Part shown: positions 6,763 to 13,743 of the stretch, piece by piece | How positions within the stretch are numbered: the first letter of the stretch is position 1 | Layout: each line of letters starts with the position of its first letter | Assembly (NCBI RefSeq): GCF_009912395.1 | Contig: NZ_WNDO01000018.1 | Span: 1-64,000, forward strand | DNA length: 64,000 nt | Reading direction: 5' to 3' | Source: Luteibacter sp. | GTDB taxonomy: Bacteria; Pseudomonadota; Gammaproteobacteria; Xanthomonadales; Rhodanobacteraceae | Notes under the pieces: generated by a model | Database searches by the model: none | The model's input: only the letters and a program-made list of their open reading frames with translations | What the model was told of the DNA's origin: nothing | Position numbers and translations under genes: made by a program

Positions 6763-7296
6763 TCACTCCGTGATCTGGATGTGGTGCTCAAGGCAGCAGG
6801 CATCGACGGCGTCGTGCACGAGCTGGCGCTGGGCGGGGTAATCGGGATGGGTGGGGTCGAGGCCTTCGAGCGCGGCGCGTATGGCGGGCCGGGCCTCGCT
6901 GGTCGAGCAGTTGCGTGGCACGCCCAGGACATCGGACCAGTGCTGGCGCCGTGGCGTTAGGGTTTGACGCGGCGTCAACGCAGGCGCCGACACAGACGCG
7001 GCTGGAGGCGGCGTCACGGGTTGACGCTGCGTCTCGGCCAGACCCACCGGCCACCAGGCCGTGCTGCCGCCCCGGCGATCGTCGCGGATGACCTTGCCGG
7101 CCTGCTGGAGCGCCTGGAGACGGCGGCGCGTCTGTGGGACGGACATGTCGGCCTCGTCCGCAATCTCGTCGATTAGCGGGCCGTACATCACAGCGGAAGT
7201 GTCACCTGCACGCAGTGGATCGTGGCGCTGCGCCTTGTCGATGGCGCGGATGCTGGCGCGGGCGAGAGCGCGCTCGAATTCGGGCTCGACGATCAC
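6763..7296 (-). CDS. Winged-helix protein with C-terminal J-domain-like segment
   Basis: The 177-aa protein has an N-terminal winged helix (about 38-92: IDEIADEADMSVPQTRRRLQ, then a wing KVIRDDRRGGSTAWW), a Pro/Thr linker and a C-terminal segment. That segment reads VLGVPRNCSTSEARPAIRAA, then HPD in THPDYPAQ, then a helix. This is the helix II-HPD-helix III plan of a DnaJ J-domain. If correct it could recruit the host DnaK, as phage replication proteins do. The GTG start overlaps the upstream TGA (GTGA). Both domain calls are from pattern. Confidence 0.6.
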   Translation of the reverse strand: MIVEPEFERALARASIRAIDKAQRHDPLRAGDTSAVMYGPLIDEIADEADMSVPQTRRRLQALQQAGKVIRDDRRGGSTAWWPVGLAETQRQPVTPPPAASVSAPALTPRQTLTPRRQHWSDVLGVPRNCSTSEARPAIRAALEGLDPTHPDYPAQRQLVHDAVDACCLEHHIQITE

Positions 7297-7697
7297 AGGA
7301 GCGCCCCCTTCGTCTCGACAGCCCGATCAGCCGTGCGCGCGGCGATCTTCCGGACCGTCTCCAGGGTGTTGTAGCTGGTCCCGTCAGTGAGCCGCCAACC
7401 CGGGCAGCCCAGATTGCGGAAGTACTCGCCGTACTCGCGGAACGCAGCGACACACGCGGCCGTGAAGCCCTTATGCGTGACCACGACCGCTACGGGCTGG
7501 CGCTCTCCAGCCTCGCCCTCGAGGTAGATCTGGTACGTGCGCTCAGCCTTCAGCCTCCGGCACACGGCGCCAATGGTGCTCGGCGAAAGGTTGAACTGTT
7601 TGGCGACCTCTGCGTAAGTTTGGCCTGCGCGCGCCACGTAGATCGCCAAGTCACGATCATGGTCCCGAGTGTTGGCGTAGATCGTCCCGGCCATCAT
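7293..7697 (-). CDS. Helix-turn-helix phage regulator
   Basis: The 134-aa protein (MMAGTIYANTRDHDRDLAIY...) has a clear sigma-70 region 4/HTH_23-like motif at about residues 22-50 (GQTYAEVAKQFNLSPSTIGA). Its C-terminal half (about 75-115) is aromatic and helical. The start at 7697 is set by an ATGA overlap with rdgC. DNA binding is likely; the regulated target is unknown. Confidence 0.7.
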   Translation of the reverse strand: MMAGTIYANTRDHDRDLAIYVARAGQTYAEVAKQFNLSPSTIGAVCRRLKAERTYQIYLEGEAGERQPVAVVVTHKGFTAACVAAFREYGEYFRNLGCPGWRLTDGTSYNTLETVRKIAARTADRAVETKGALL

Positions 7698-8602
7698 TCC
7701 GGCCTCGGCAGGCGAAACCACTCGGCCAGCTTGGCCAGGAGCCGCTGGTACTCCAGCGACAGCAGCGCGAAGTTCGCGTCGGCCTCGGCCGCGGCGGACT
7801 CGTGACTGTCGTCCTGTTCGTCGAGCACGACGTCGGTGAATCGCACCCTGCGCAGGACCAGCGACTCGTCCAGCACAAACGAGATTCGGTCGTCGAACAC
7901 CAGGCCGAGCCGGAACACCTGCTTGCCGGTGCGCAGGTGCTCGCGCACCTCGTCGGTGTCGAGATCCTGCCGGCGGCAGCGGGCGATCGCGCCGGAGGCG
8001 GTGGCCGGGTCGCGCAACTCGATCTCGTCGCCCAGGGCGAGGCCGGCGGGTAGATCACCGGATGCAAGCCAGTTCGTCATGAGGATGCGCGGCGATTCCT
8101 CCGGCGCGAGCGGCATGGCCGGGAAGCTGCCCAGGCCCTCGCGAACCTGGCTAAGGACGTCCTCGGCCGCCTTTCGGCTGGAAGTGTCCACCACCATCCA
8201 TCCGTTGGCCTTGTCGGCGTATGCACGGACGCGTGAGGCCATGACGAACGCCCGGGGCAGAAGCTCGTCCAGGACGTCGTCCTTGATGCGCTTGCGTTCG
8301 CGACCGGAGACCCTGCGACCTTCGTCGTCGACGATCTTCTGGATGCGAGCGGCCAGCTCGTCGTTCACGACGGACGAGGACAGGAGCTTATCCTCGCTGC
8401 CGACGGTGACCATCGTGCAGAGGCCCACGCTGTGCGTCAGCGCGTCATCGTTGCGGCCCAGCGGCGAGACGAAACCGCGCGTGGACAGCTCCATCGGCCC
8501 GACCGGGCGCAGCCTGTGATCGGGCAACGCGTCGTCGAGCCGTGACAAATCGCGGGAGACTGCGGCAGAAAAGCGGAACAGGGTGATGTTGCGGAAGAAC
8601 AT
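7694..8602 (-). CDS. rdgC: Recombination-associated protein RdgC
   Basis: The 302-aa protein starts MFFRNITLFRF and matches RdgC in length and in the landmarks MELSTRGFVSPLG, the LPRAFVMASRVRAYAD-like helix and the VDTSSRKAAEDVLSQVREGL block. RdgC forms a toroidal dimer on duplex DNA and limits RecA loading. The real start is 8602, not the longer 8734 frame. It lies next to an SSB gene and small regulators, replacing the exo/bet pair of lambda. Phage copies probably modulate host RecA during replication or recombination. Confidence 0.9.
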   Translation of the reverse strand: MFFRNITLFRFSAAVSRDLSRLDDALPDHRLRPVGPMELSTRGFVSPLGRNDDALTHSVGLCTMVTVGSEDKLLSSSVVNDELAARIQKIVDDEGRRVSGRERKRIKDDVLDELLPRAFVMASRVRAYADKANGWMVVDTSSRKAAEDVLSQVREGLGSFPAMPLAPEESPRILMTNWLASGDLPAGLALGDEIELRDPATASGAIARCRRQDLDTDEVREHLRTGKQVFRLGLVFDDRISFVLDESLVLRRVRFTDVVLDEQDDSHESAAAEADANFALLSLEYQRLLAKLAEWFRLPRPE

Positions 8603-8610
8603 GGCGATCC

Positions 8611-8862
8611 TCAGGCGACACGCGCCATGGCAAAGGGAGGGAGATCGACGCCGCACTCGGCGGCGATGCTGGTGATTAGTTCGGCGGCCTTGTGGAAGTC
8701 GGCGCGTCGAATGGCTTCGTGGACGAGCGGCCAATCCCCCGGCTCGGGGTCGACATCGATGTCGTCGAGGGCGGTCAGGCCAAGTGAGGCAAGCCCTCCC
8801 TCACTCAGCTGATCGAGGATGTCGCCGGGATTTATCTGCACTTCGACCGTAACGCGGCCCAT
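8611..8862 (-). CDS. Small acidic phage protein
   Basis: The 83-aa acidic protein (MGRVTVEVQINPGDILDQLS...) ends AECGVDLPPFAMARVA. It starts at the conserved stem-loop/ribosome-site element at 8874-8889 and ends 8 nt before rdgC. No family recognised. Position between SSB and RdgC suggests a role in the same recombination unit. Confidence 0.65.
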   Translation of the reverse strand: MGRVTVEVQINPGDILDQLSEGGLASLGLTALDDIDVDPEPGDWPLVHEAIRRADFHKAAELITSIAAECGVDLPPFAMARVA

Positions 8863-8873
8863 GGGAAATCCTT

Positions 8874-8889
8874 GCCGGGCGACCCCGGC
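8874..8889 (-). promoter_or_regulatory. GCCGG stem-loop before a ribosome site, copy 1
   Basis: Read on the minus strand: GCCGGG, a four-base loop, CCCGGC, then AAGGA and the ATG, with 11 nt between stem and start codon. The same arrangement occurs at 10121-10135 and 11482-11496. It sits in the gap between ssb and the 8862 gene, where stop-start coupling is absent. Translation control or RNA processing are possible roles. Confidence 0.55.
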
Positions 8890-8897
8890 GCTCGTCG

Positions 8898-9425
8898 CTA
8901 AAAGGGGATGTCGTCTTCGCCGAAGCCGTCGTTGACGGGGGCGTCGCTCGACTGCGGCGGGGTGTCGTGGGTCCGCTGCTCGTTGAAATCGCGCTGAGCG
9001 CGGCCCTTGCCGCTGGGGGCGTTGCGCCGACCGCCGTCGCCACCACCGAACCGAGAATCGGCATAGTTGTCGCCGGCGCGCGGACCGCCCTGGACACCGA
9101 GCATCTGCATTTCATTAGCGATGATGTCGGTGGTGAAGCGCTCGATGCCGTCCTTGTCGGTGTACTTGTCGTTGCGCAGCGAGCCCTCGACGTACACCTG
9201 TTTACCTTTCACCAGGTACTCGCCGACGACCTCTGCGAGCTTTCCGAAGAACTTCACCCGGTGCCACTCGGTGCGCTCCTGCGGCTCCCCCGACTGCTTG
9301 TCGACCCACTTCTCGGAGGTGGCGATGCTGATCGTCGCGATAGCCGTTCCGCTGCCGGTGTAACGGACTTCGGGGTCAGCACCGAGGTTGCCCAGCAGGA
9401 TCACTTTGTTGACGCCGCGGGCCAT
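8898..9425 (-). CDS. ssb: Single-stranded DNA-binding protein
   Basis: The 175-aa SSB has an N-terminal OB fold ([52 protein letters not shown]), a flexible Gly/Arg linker and the acidic DDIPF tip that docks partner proteins such as RecO or primase. It coats single strands during phage replication and recombination. Its start shares bases with the stop of the Ala-rich gene (TGATG). The host must have its own copy elsewhere. Confidence 0.95.
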   Translation of the reverse strand: MARGVNKVILLGNLGADPEVRYTGSGTAIATISIATSEKWVDKQSGEPQERTEWHRVKFFGKLAEVVGEYLVKGKQVYVEGSLRNDKYTDKDGIERFTTDIIANEMQMLGVQGGPRAGDNYADSRFGGGDGGRRNAPSGKGRAQRDFNEQRTHDTPPQSSDAPVNDGFGEDDIPF

Positions 9426-10108
9426 CAGTTCGACGCCTGGCTGCCGGCGCGCTCAAGCGCGGCAAACAGAGCATCGCGCTCGCTGCACCACGCCGCCGCC
9501 CGCGCCGCCGCCCGCGCCGCCGCCCGCGCCGCCGACCACGCCGCCGACTCCGCCGCCCGCGCCGCCGACTCCGCCGCCGACCGCAGGTCGCATGCATTCC
9601 CACCGGCAGCGGACTCATGCGCACGCCTTCCTACACCCAGCGCGGCGATTACGCCCTCGATGGCCTCATGCACACCGTGGCCATGCTTTGCTTCAAGGAG
9701 CGCACCGAGCGTACTGATCTGTCGATCGATGCGCGCGATCGCTATCCAATGCCGGACAGGCTCAAGGTCGGCTCCGACCGGAATCCGTTTCGCGAGATCG
9801 ACGTGGAAGCTGGCGCGATCGGCGAGGGGTAGGCCCTCGAACATCGAGTCCTGCAGACGAATGAGCCAGACCGGCAGCCCGCGCGCCGATGCCACCACCT
9901 CGTGCCAATTAGCATCCGTGGTGGGCTCGATTTCGTGTGCAAAGCACCCCACCGAGCAGCCCCGGAACTGACTGGCATCAGCATCGCCGAACGTTCCGGC
10001 GACGAGCATGTCAGCGGCGGCATGCCGCTCAGCCTGGGCAACGTGAATCGCCTTCAGCGCGGCGTCGCCGCGAAACGAAAGCACCGTGGTTCCTGTGTCG
10101 AGCGACAT
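9425..10108 (-). CDS. Phage protein with C-terminal alanine-rich repeats
   Basis: The 227-aa protein has an N-terminal globular part (1-165, e.g. [20 protein letters not shown]) and a C-terminal low-complexity stretch (about 178-209) of Ala-Ala-Arg/Ser/Trp units such as [15 protein letters not shown]. It closes with a helix [12 protein letters not shown]. Proteins with such variable AAxxA helices are frequent in siphophage early regions. The start has GGAGGA in front and the stem-loop at 10121-10135. No function known. Confidence 0.7.
   Translation of the reverse strand: MSLDTGTTVLSFRGDAALKAIHVAQAERHAAADMLVAGTFGDADASQFRGCSVGCFAHEIEPTTDANWHEVVASARGLPVWLIRLQDSMFEGLPLADRASFHVDLAKRIPVGADLEPVRHWIAIARIDRQISTLGALLEAKHGHGVHEAIEGVIAALGVGRRAHESAAGGNACDLRSAAESAARAAESAAWSAARAAARAAARAAAWCSERDALFAALERAGSQASN
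9490..9592. repeat. CGC-rich tandem repeats inside the Ala-rich gene
   Basis: Short units of GCCGCC/CGCGCCGCC type repeat through this stretch and code for the Ala/Arg/Ser helix of the 9425-10108 protein. Such arrays can change copy number by slippage without breaking frame when the unit is a multiple of three. No CRISPR-like spacing. Confidence 0.7.
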
Positions 10109-10120
10109 GCAAATTCCTCC

Positions 10121-10135
10121 GCCGGCAAGACCGGC
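10121..10135 (-). promoter_or_regulatory. GCCGG stem-loop before a ribosome site, copy 2
   Basis: On the minus strand: GCCGG, five-base loop, CCGGC, then GGAGGA and the ATG of the Ala-rich gene, with 12 nt between stem and start. It is the second of three matching elements; see 8874-8889 and 11482-11496. Confidence 0.55.
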
Positions 10136-10197
10136 TCCATCGGGATGTTTGAATAGGTGGCCGGATACAGCTCCGCCGGCCGCGGGGTTTCGCTTCC

Positions 10198-10383
10198 TCA
10201 GCGCCCGGGGAGAGACCGGGGGGCGGGCGCTGGGAAGGCGATGGCGATGACCGCGACGGCCACCAACGGGATAAGAAGGAACACGAGGGCCTTTCGCTCG
10301 TCACACGGAGCGGTGCACCACCACGCGATGGCCTGCCGAATGCGTTGCTCGATGCGGTCGCCGATGGCGATGAAGGCGTTCAT
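10198..10383 (-). CDS. Small membrane protein
   Basis: The 61-aa protein (MNAFIAIGDRIEQRIRQAIA...) has one transmembrane segment (about 35-52, LVFLLIPLVAVAVIAIAF). The ATG overlaps the preceding stop (ATGA). It pairs with the membrane protein encoded directly upstream. Function unknown; the early-left position is compatible with host-membrane or exclusion roles but nothing shows it. Confidence 0.6.
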   Translation of the reverse strand: MNAFIAIGDRIEQRIRQAIAWWCTAPCDERKALVFLLIPLVAVAVIAIAFPAPAPRSLPGR

Positions 10384-10622
10384 ACGAAACCACCCGACGC
10401 GGTCCAGGCGAGAAACGCCAGGCCAACGAACAGCAGGAGGACGCAACCGGCGCCGCTGTCCAGAAAGCGCTGCAGCGTAGGTGTCGAGGACGCGACTGGC
10501 ACGGGACCAGCGACGGGCTCCGGGCCGTGCACACGATGCTTTGCGCGTATCTCCAGCTCACCGGCACGCTTGACCGCCGAGTAGTGCAGGGCGGCGCGCT
10601 GGCGCAGAGTAAGGGCGCTCAC
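10380..10622 (-). CDS. Small membrane protein
   Basis: The 80-aa protein has a basic helical N-terminus (MSALTLRQRAALHYSAVKRA) and a C-terminal transmembrane segment (about 58-75, AGCVLLLFVGLAFLAWTA), so a C-tail-anchored protein. It is coupled by ATGA overlaps to both neighbours and likely acts together with the next membrane protein. No family recognised. Confidence 0.6.
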   Translation of the reverse strand: MSALTLRQRAALHYSAVKRAGELEIRAKHRVHGPEPVAGPVPVASSTPTLQRFLDSGAGCVLLLFVGLAFLAWTASGGFV

Positions 10623-10918
10623 GGCGCACCCCCGACGCGGGCGAGGGCAGCAGTCAGGCGATCAAGGGCGTCGTGGTCATCCTGCTCTTCGCTGGATAGC
10701 GCATCGATGCACGAGTGAAGGGTGTCTCGCGCATCGGTCGCCGCATCGATCAGCTCGGCGACGGCATTCCTGGAATCCGTCTCCGTCTGCGCCAGTTCGA
10801 GATAGATGTCCTTCAGCAGGGCCCCGCCTTTGCATTCGCTGTCCGCAGCCGCATCTTTCAGACGCTGGATCGTGGCATCGAAACGGCCCAGCACATCCAC
10901 CTTCGTCTCGGCGCTCAT
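10619..10918 (-). CDS. Helical phage protein of unknown function
   Basis: The 99-aa acidic protein (MSAETKVDVLGRFDATIQRL...) is predicted almost wholly helical, with heptad-like spacing suitable for a coiled coil. The start at 10918 is given by an ATGA overlap. No family recognised. Confidence 0.6.
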   Translation of the reverse strand: MSAETKVDVLGRFDATIQRLKDAAADSECKGGALLKDIYLELAQTETDSRNAVAELIDAATDARDTLHSCIDALSSEEQDDHDALDRLTAALARVGGAP

Positions 10919-11193
10919 GCTTCGCTCCCAATGGGACGTTCGTCCGACCACTGAAGCACCACGTTGACGCCGTCGGCGCCCCCTTCGATGCACTTGCTGT
11001 GCAGCCGGCGTTCCCACTGCTGGCCGTCGGCCTTTATGAGCGTGGTGGTCTCGCAGGCCTTCCAGTCGTGGACGATTTCAGGTAGCGGAATGTCGTCGAA
11101 CTCCTGCTTCGAGCGCGGCCCGGCGAAGACATGGCGCCCGCCGCGGACATGGCAGTAGGACTGCTCTCTTTCCTTGGTGCGATCGATGCTCAT
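10915..11193 (-). CDS. Phage protein of unknown function
   Basis: The 92-aa protein (MSIDRTKEREQSYCHVRGGR...) has three cysteines and several His/Trp residues (CHVRGGRHVF, HDWKACETTT, HSKCIEGG). These could bind a metal, but there is no recognisable spacing. ATGA-coupled at both ends in the first cistron group of the early left operon. Confidence 0.6.
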   Translation of the reverse strand: MSIDRTKEREQSYCHVRGGRHVFAGPRSKQEFDDIPLPEIVHDWKACETTTLIKADGQQWERRLHSKCIEGGADGVNVVLQWSDERPIGSEA

Positions 11194-11468
11194 GCCACAC
11201 CCCCAGCAGCCTGCACGGCACCGGCCTGAGCGGCCATGGCCTGGTAGTGGTTGAGCGCCTGGTCCGGGATGGCGGCGAGCAGGGCGTTGTGGGCGAGGGC
11301 CAGCTCGTCGAGGGCGCCGCGGGCATGGAACAGGGCGCCCTGCGGCGCAGCCACGTCTGCCTCTATATCCGCGATGAGCTTATTGACCGTCTTGACCAGC
11401 GACTCGGCCCGTTCGGCGAGCCCGGGCTGGCGCCTGGTCGTGCTGGAACTGTGCAGTGCGTTGCGCAT
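11190..11468 (-). CDS. First gene of the early left operon; helical, unknown
   Basis: The 92-aa protein (MRNALHSSSTTRRQPGLAER...) is alanine-rich and helical. Start 11468 is chosen because a strong ribosome site (AAGGGAGAGG) and stem-loop precede it. As the first gene after the left operator it holds the place of lambda N, but the basic N-terminus is short and it does not look like an arginine-rich N protein. No function assigned. Confidence 0.6.
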   Translation of the reverse strand: MRNALHSSSTTRRQPGLAERAESLVKTVNKLIADIEADVAAPQGALFHARGALDELALAHNALLAAIPDQALNHYQAMAAQAGAVQAAGGVA

Positions 11469-11481
11469 GGTCCTCTCCCTT

Positions 11482-11496
11482 GCCGGTAGGCCCGGC
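11482..11496 (-). promoter_or_regulatory. GCCGG stem-loop before a ribosome site, copy 3
   Basis: On the minus strand: GCCGG, five-base loop, CCGGC, then AAGGGAGAGG and ATG 11468, with 13 nt between stem and start. It lies in the 5' leader of the early left transcript. Similar elements are at 8874-8889 and 10121-10135. Confidence 0.55.
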
Positions 11497-11508
11497 TTGG
11501 AGATCACT

Positions 11509-11526
11509 CTATGCGAACACGTATAG
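11509..11526. promoter_or_regulatory. Left immunity operator (OL)
   Basis: CTATGCGAACACGTATAG is an imperfect 18-bp palindrome (one mismatch between half-sites) and is repeated exactly at 14473-14490 in front of cro. It lies upstream of the leftward early operon. A weak minus-strand promoter can be placed so the operator fills the spacer (TTGCAT at about 11529-11534, TAGAGT at about 11506-11511). CI and/or Cro are the expected binders. Confidence 0.7.
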
Positions 11527-11569
11527 CTATGCAATACCCAAATGCATAATTAATTCGAAATTGCATAGC
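11526..11569. promoter_or_regulatory. Long inverted repeat next to OL
   Basis: GCTATGCAAT (11526-11535) and ATTGCATAGC (11560-11569) form a perfect 10-bp inverted repeat. The AT-rich spacer contains further ATGCAT. It adjoins the 18-bp operator and probably contributes additional repressor sites or the promoter of the flanking secreted-protein gene at 11677. Confidence 0.5.
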
Positions 11570-11676
11570 ACCTGACGGAGTTGGCTCGGTGGCACTGGGA
11601 AACGACCGCTCTTTACGTAGACTGGTGGAGGCGCCGTGAAGGCCTTGGCGCCCAACCACACCACAGAGGGATCGAT

Positions 11677-12144
11677 ATGAAGCAGCTTTCGCTTGCCGTC
11701 GCCATGGTCGCGACGGGTTTTGTAGGCGCGGCGTCCGCCTACGAAGCACCCGGTGAGGACCCCATCAAGGATGGGCAGACGGTTCATTCGGCCGCGGCGT
11801 CAACCGGAGACCCGATCAAGGACGGTCAGACGCTGATGGCTCTCTCAGGCAATGACCTTGGCGCTTCCGCGCCATCTCGCCCGAATTACAGCCTCTCCGC
11901 GAACTGGCAAGTTTACGTCTACAGTCGTGGCAACGTTCGATTCGTACAGATTAATGATGCAGTCGGCGTTGTGCGCATAGTGGTCGGATCATCTTTGGGA
12001 TCGTTGCTGTCACTGCCACTCGGCGTCGACGCAGATCGCGTCACTATGGGATCGCCCACTGGCGGAACGATTGTTTATCGCGACAGCAGCATCGAGATTG
12101 TGAATGCTGCCGACGGGTGGTTTGTCCGTCCCGCTGCCCGATGA
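11677..12144 (+). CDS. Secreted protein in the immunity region
   Basis: The 155-aa protein has a Sec signal peptide (MKQLSLAVAMVATGFVGAAS, cleavage near residue 21). Just after it comes a duplicated motif, DPIKDGQT, at about residues 28-35 and 47-54. The rest is beta-rich (about 70-155). An AGAGGGA ribosome site precedes ATG 11677. It is transcribed towards the MASE1 protein gene, with 9 nt between stops, and starts just beyond OL. It is probably expressed in the lysogen and exported. No family recognised; a ligand for, or partner of, the neighbouring sensor is a guess. Confidence 0.7.
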   Translation: MKQLSLAVAMVATGFVGAASAYEAPGEDPIKDGQTVHSAAASTGDPIKDGQTLMALSGNDLGASAPSRPNYSLSANWQVYVYSRGNVRFVQINDAVGVVRIVVGSSLGSLLSLPLGVDADRVTMGSPTGGTIVYRDSSIEIVNAADGWFVRPAAR

Positions 12145-12153
12145 GGATTTAAT

Positions 12154-13710
12154 CTAGACGTAATCAATGGGCGGCGGAGAGGGCTCCGTCCGCCCATCTT
12201 GCACGAGCCGCGCGTCCCGGTTATCCGTGAGCCCATTGTCCGGGAGCAATACCGCAATGCAACCAGTGTCGTTGTTCATGATGCCGCCGAGCGCGGTGAC
12301 GCGGCGCCTAAGGCGAGCGATGGCGGCGGTCCCTGCATTCGAGCGAACTGTGGTCACATCGCCAACCGCACGGAGGTAGATACGCCGCTTTTCTTGCGTG
12401 CTGTGAATTCGAACTGTCAGCGTAACCGACCGAGGCCCAAGGCCGGCAACGAAATCGATTGCCGATCCTGCGACCCGGTATGCATTTATTGATGTTGCCT
12501 TCGATATGGCATGGGTGTCACCGAACAGTGCTGCACGGTAACGAATGTTCGGAGAAATTTTGCGGGCACGGAGCGCACCGAAAAGTCCGTCAGCACTGAA
12601 GACAATCGTTGGATAGATTTCATGCATCACGCTGACGGTTGCCGATCTGGTGCTCGCCAGCAGGTCACCGGTGAGCCGCATGAGATCCTCTGCACGCTTA
12701 GCCTGCCGCATGCTTCCGATGATGCCCTCGGTCTGCCGCATGATTTGGCTGTAGGCCTCTTCCGCGCGCCACATGTGCTCCAGGTTCTGCTCCTCGCTAT
12801 CGTGCCATGCCATGCGTCCTGCCGCCTCAGCTTTCGCACGGGAAGCAGTCTCTTCCATTGCGATCTCGTAGTTGTGCGTCATCACCGCGCCGGCAGCCAG
12901 AAGAGAACTTGCGATGAAGGCCACAACCTGCTGGGCGTGCAAGGTCGATTGATCGTAGTCAGGACCAGACGTCAAGCCAACGCCAAGGGTCAGGGCAAGC
13001 GCGCCGATGGCTGCTCCTCGCCACCCATGCCGATAGGTAAGCGCGAACGCTGCGATTGCTAGCGCCACGCGGATTCCGTGGACAGTGTCCTCCTCCAGAT
13101 AAGAGGGTACTGAGCGATAAATCGCCAGTAGCGCTATGAGGAAAAGTGCGGACACGAAGCCTTCGCGCCACAACGGGGGCGGATGGCGGAACTTTGCGGA
13201 TCGATTGGCCCACAAGAGCGCCGTCGAGCTGAACATCAAAATGCCCAAGTACTGGCCAAGTAGCCAGATTCCGAACACGTAGGGCACCGGATTGGTTGGC
13301 TTACCCAGCATCAGGGAATAGGTGATCAAGATATTGAGTGTAGTGCTTACCAGCGACACCAACCCGGCGGCCAGCAGCAGCGCTAGCACATCGCGGCCGC
13401 CGGTAATCGAGGGCACAGCGCTTCGCCGTCGGACGGCATGCACGATCGCTGCAATGGGAGGAAACGCTGTAACTGTAGAGACAGTCACCCATGCTATGCC
13501 GCGCAGTTCGATGAGCGATGCCCGAATCGCGAGGAGGGAGGCGCACTCTCCTGCATACAGCCACGGCCAATATCTCGTCGGCATCACCAAAAGGGCCGCG
13601 AACCTAAGTCCGGCTGGTAGGTACCAGTGGGCTGAGGACAGGTCTCTCAGGAAATACAGGGCGATGGCATACACGACTGCCGAAAATAGCCCCTTGACCC
13701 CTTGTAGCAT
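12154..13710 (-). CDS. MASE1-type membrane protein with degenerate histidine-kinase tail
   Basis: The 518-aa protein has about eight hydrophobic helices (residues 5-275), including the MASE1-like WYLPAGLRFAALLVMPTRYW start. A charged coiled coil follows (280-350), then an H-box-like VMHEIYPT (361-368), then a degraded ATPase region. The N-box equivalent reads YRVAGSAIDFV (no Glu/Asn) and the end keeps ALGGIMNNDTGCIAVLLP. It therefore looks like a sensor kinase that has lost ATP-binding residues. GGAGG precedes the ATG. It follows cI by 33 nt on the same strand, the place of lambda rexAB, so it should be made in the lysogen. Confidence 0.75.
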   Translation of the reverse strand: MLQGVKGLFSAVVYAIALYFLRDLSSAHWYLPAGLRFAALLVMPTRYWPWLYAGECASLLAIRASLIELRGIAWVTVSTVTAFPPIAAIVHAVRRRSAVPSITGGRDVLALLLAAGLVSLVSTTLNILITYSLMLGKPTNPVPYVFGIWLLGQYLGILMFSSTALLWANRSAKFRHPPPLWREGFVSALFLIALLAIYRSVPSYLEEDTVHGIRVALAIAAFALTYRHGWRGAAIGALALTLGVGLTSGPDYDQSTLHAQQVVAFIASSLLAAGAVMTHNYEIAMEETASRAKAEAAGRMAWHDSEEQNLEHMWRAEEAYSQIMRQTEGIIGSMRQAKRAEDLMRLTGDLLASTRSATVSVMHEIYPTIVFSADGLFGALRARKISPNIRYRAALFGDTHAISKATSINAYRVAGSAIDFVAGLGPRSVTLTVRIHSTQEKRRIYLRAVGDVTTVRSNAGTAAIARLRRRVTALGGIMNNDTGCIAVLLPDNGLTDNRDARLVQDGRTEPSPPPIDYV

Positions 13711-13743
13711 TGCACCTCCCTTGCAGCCAGGGCCGATCAGCCA

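Noticed and set aside
9490..9592. CRISPR or satellite array in the CGC-rich repeat
   Set aside because: Units are short and contiguous without unique spacers, and they encode the alanine helix of an annotated gene.
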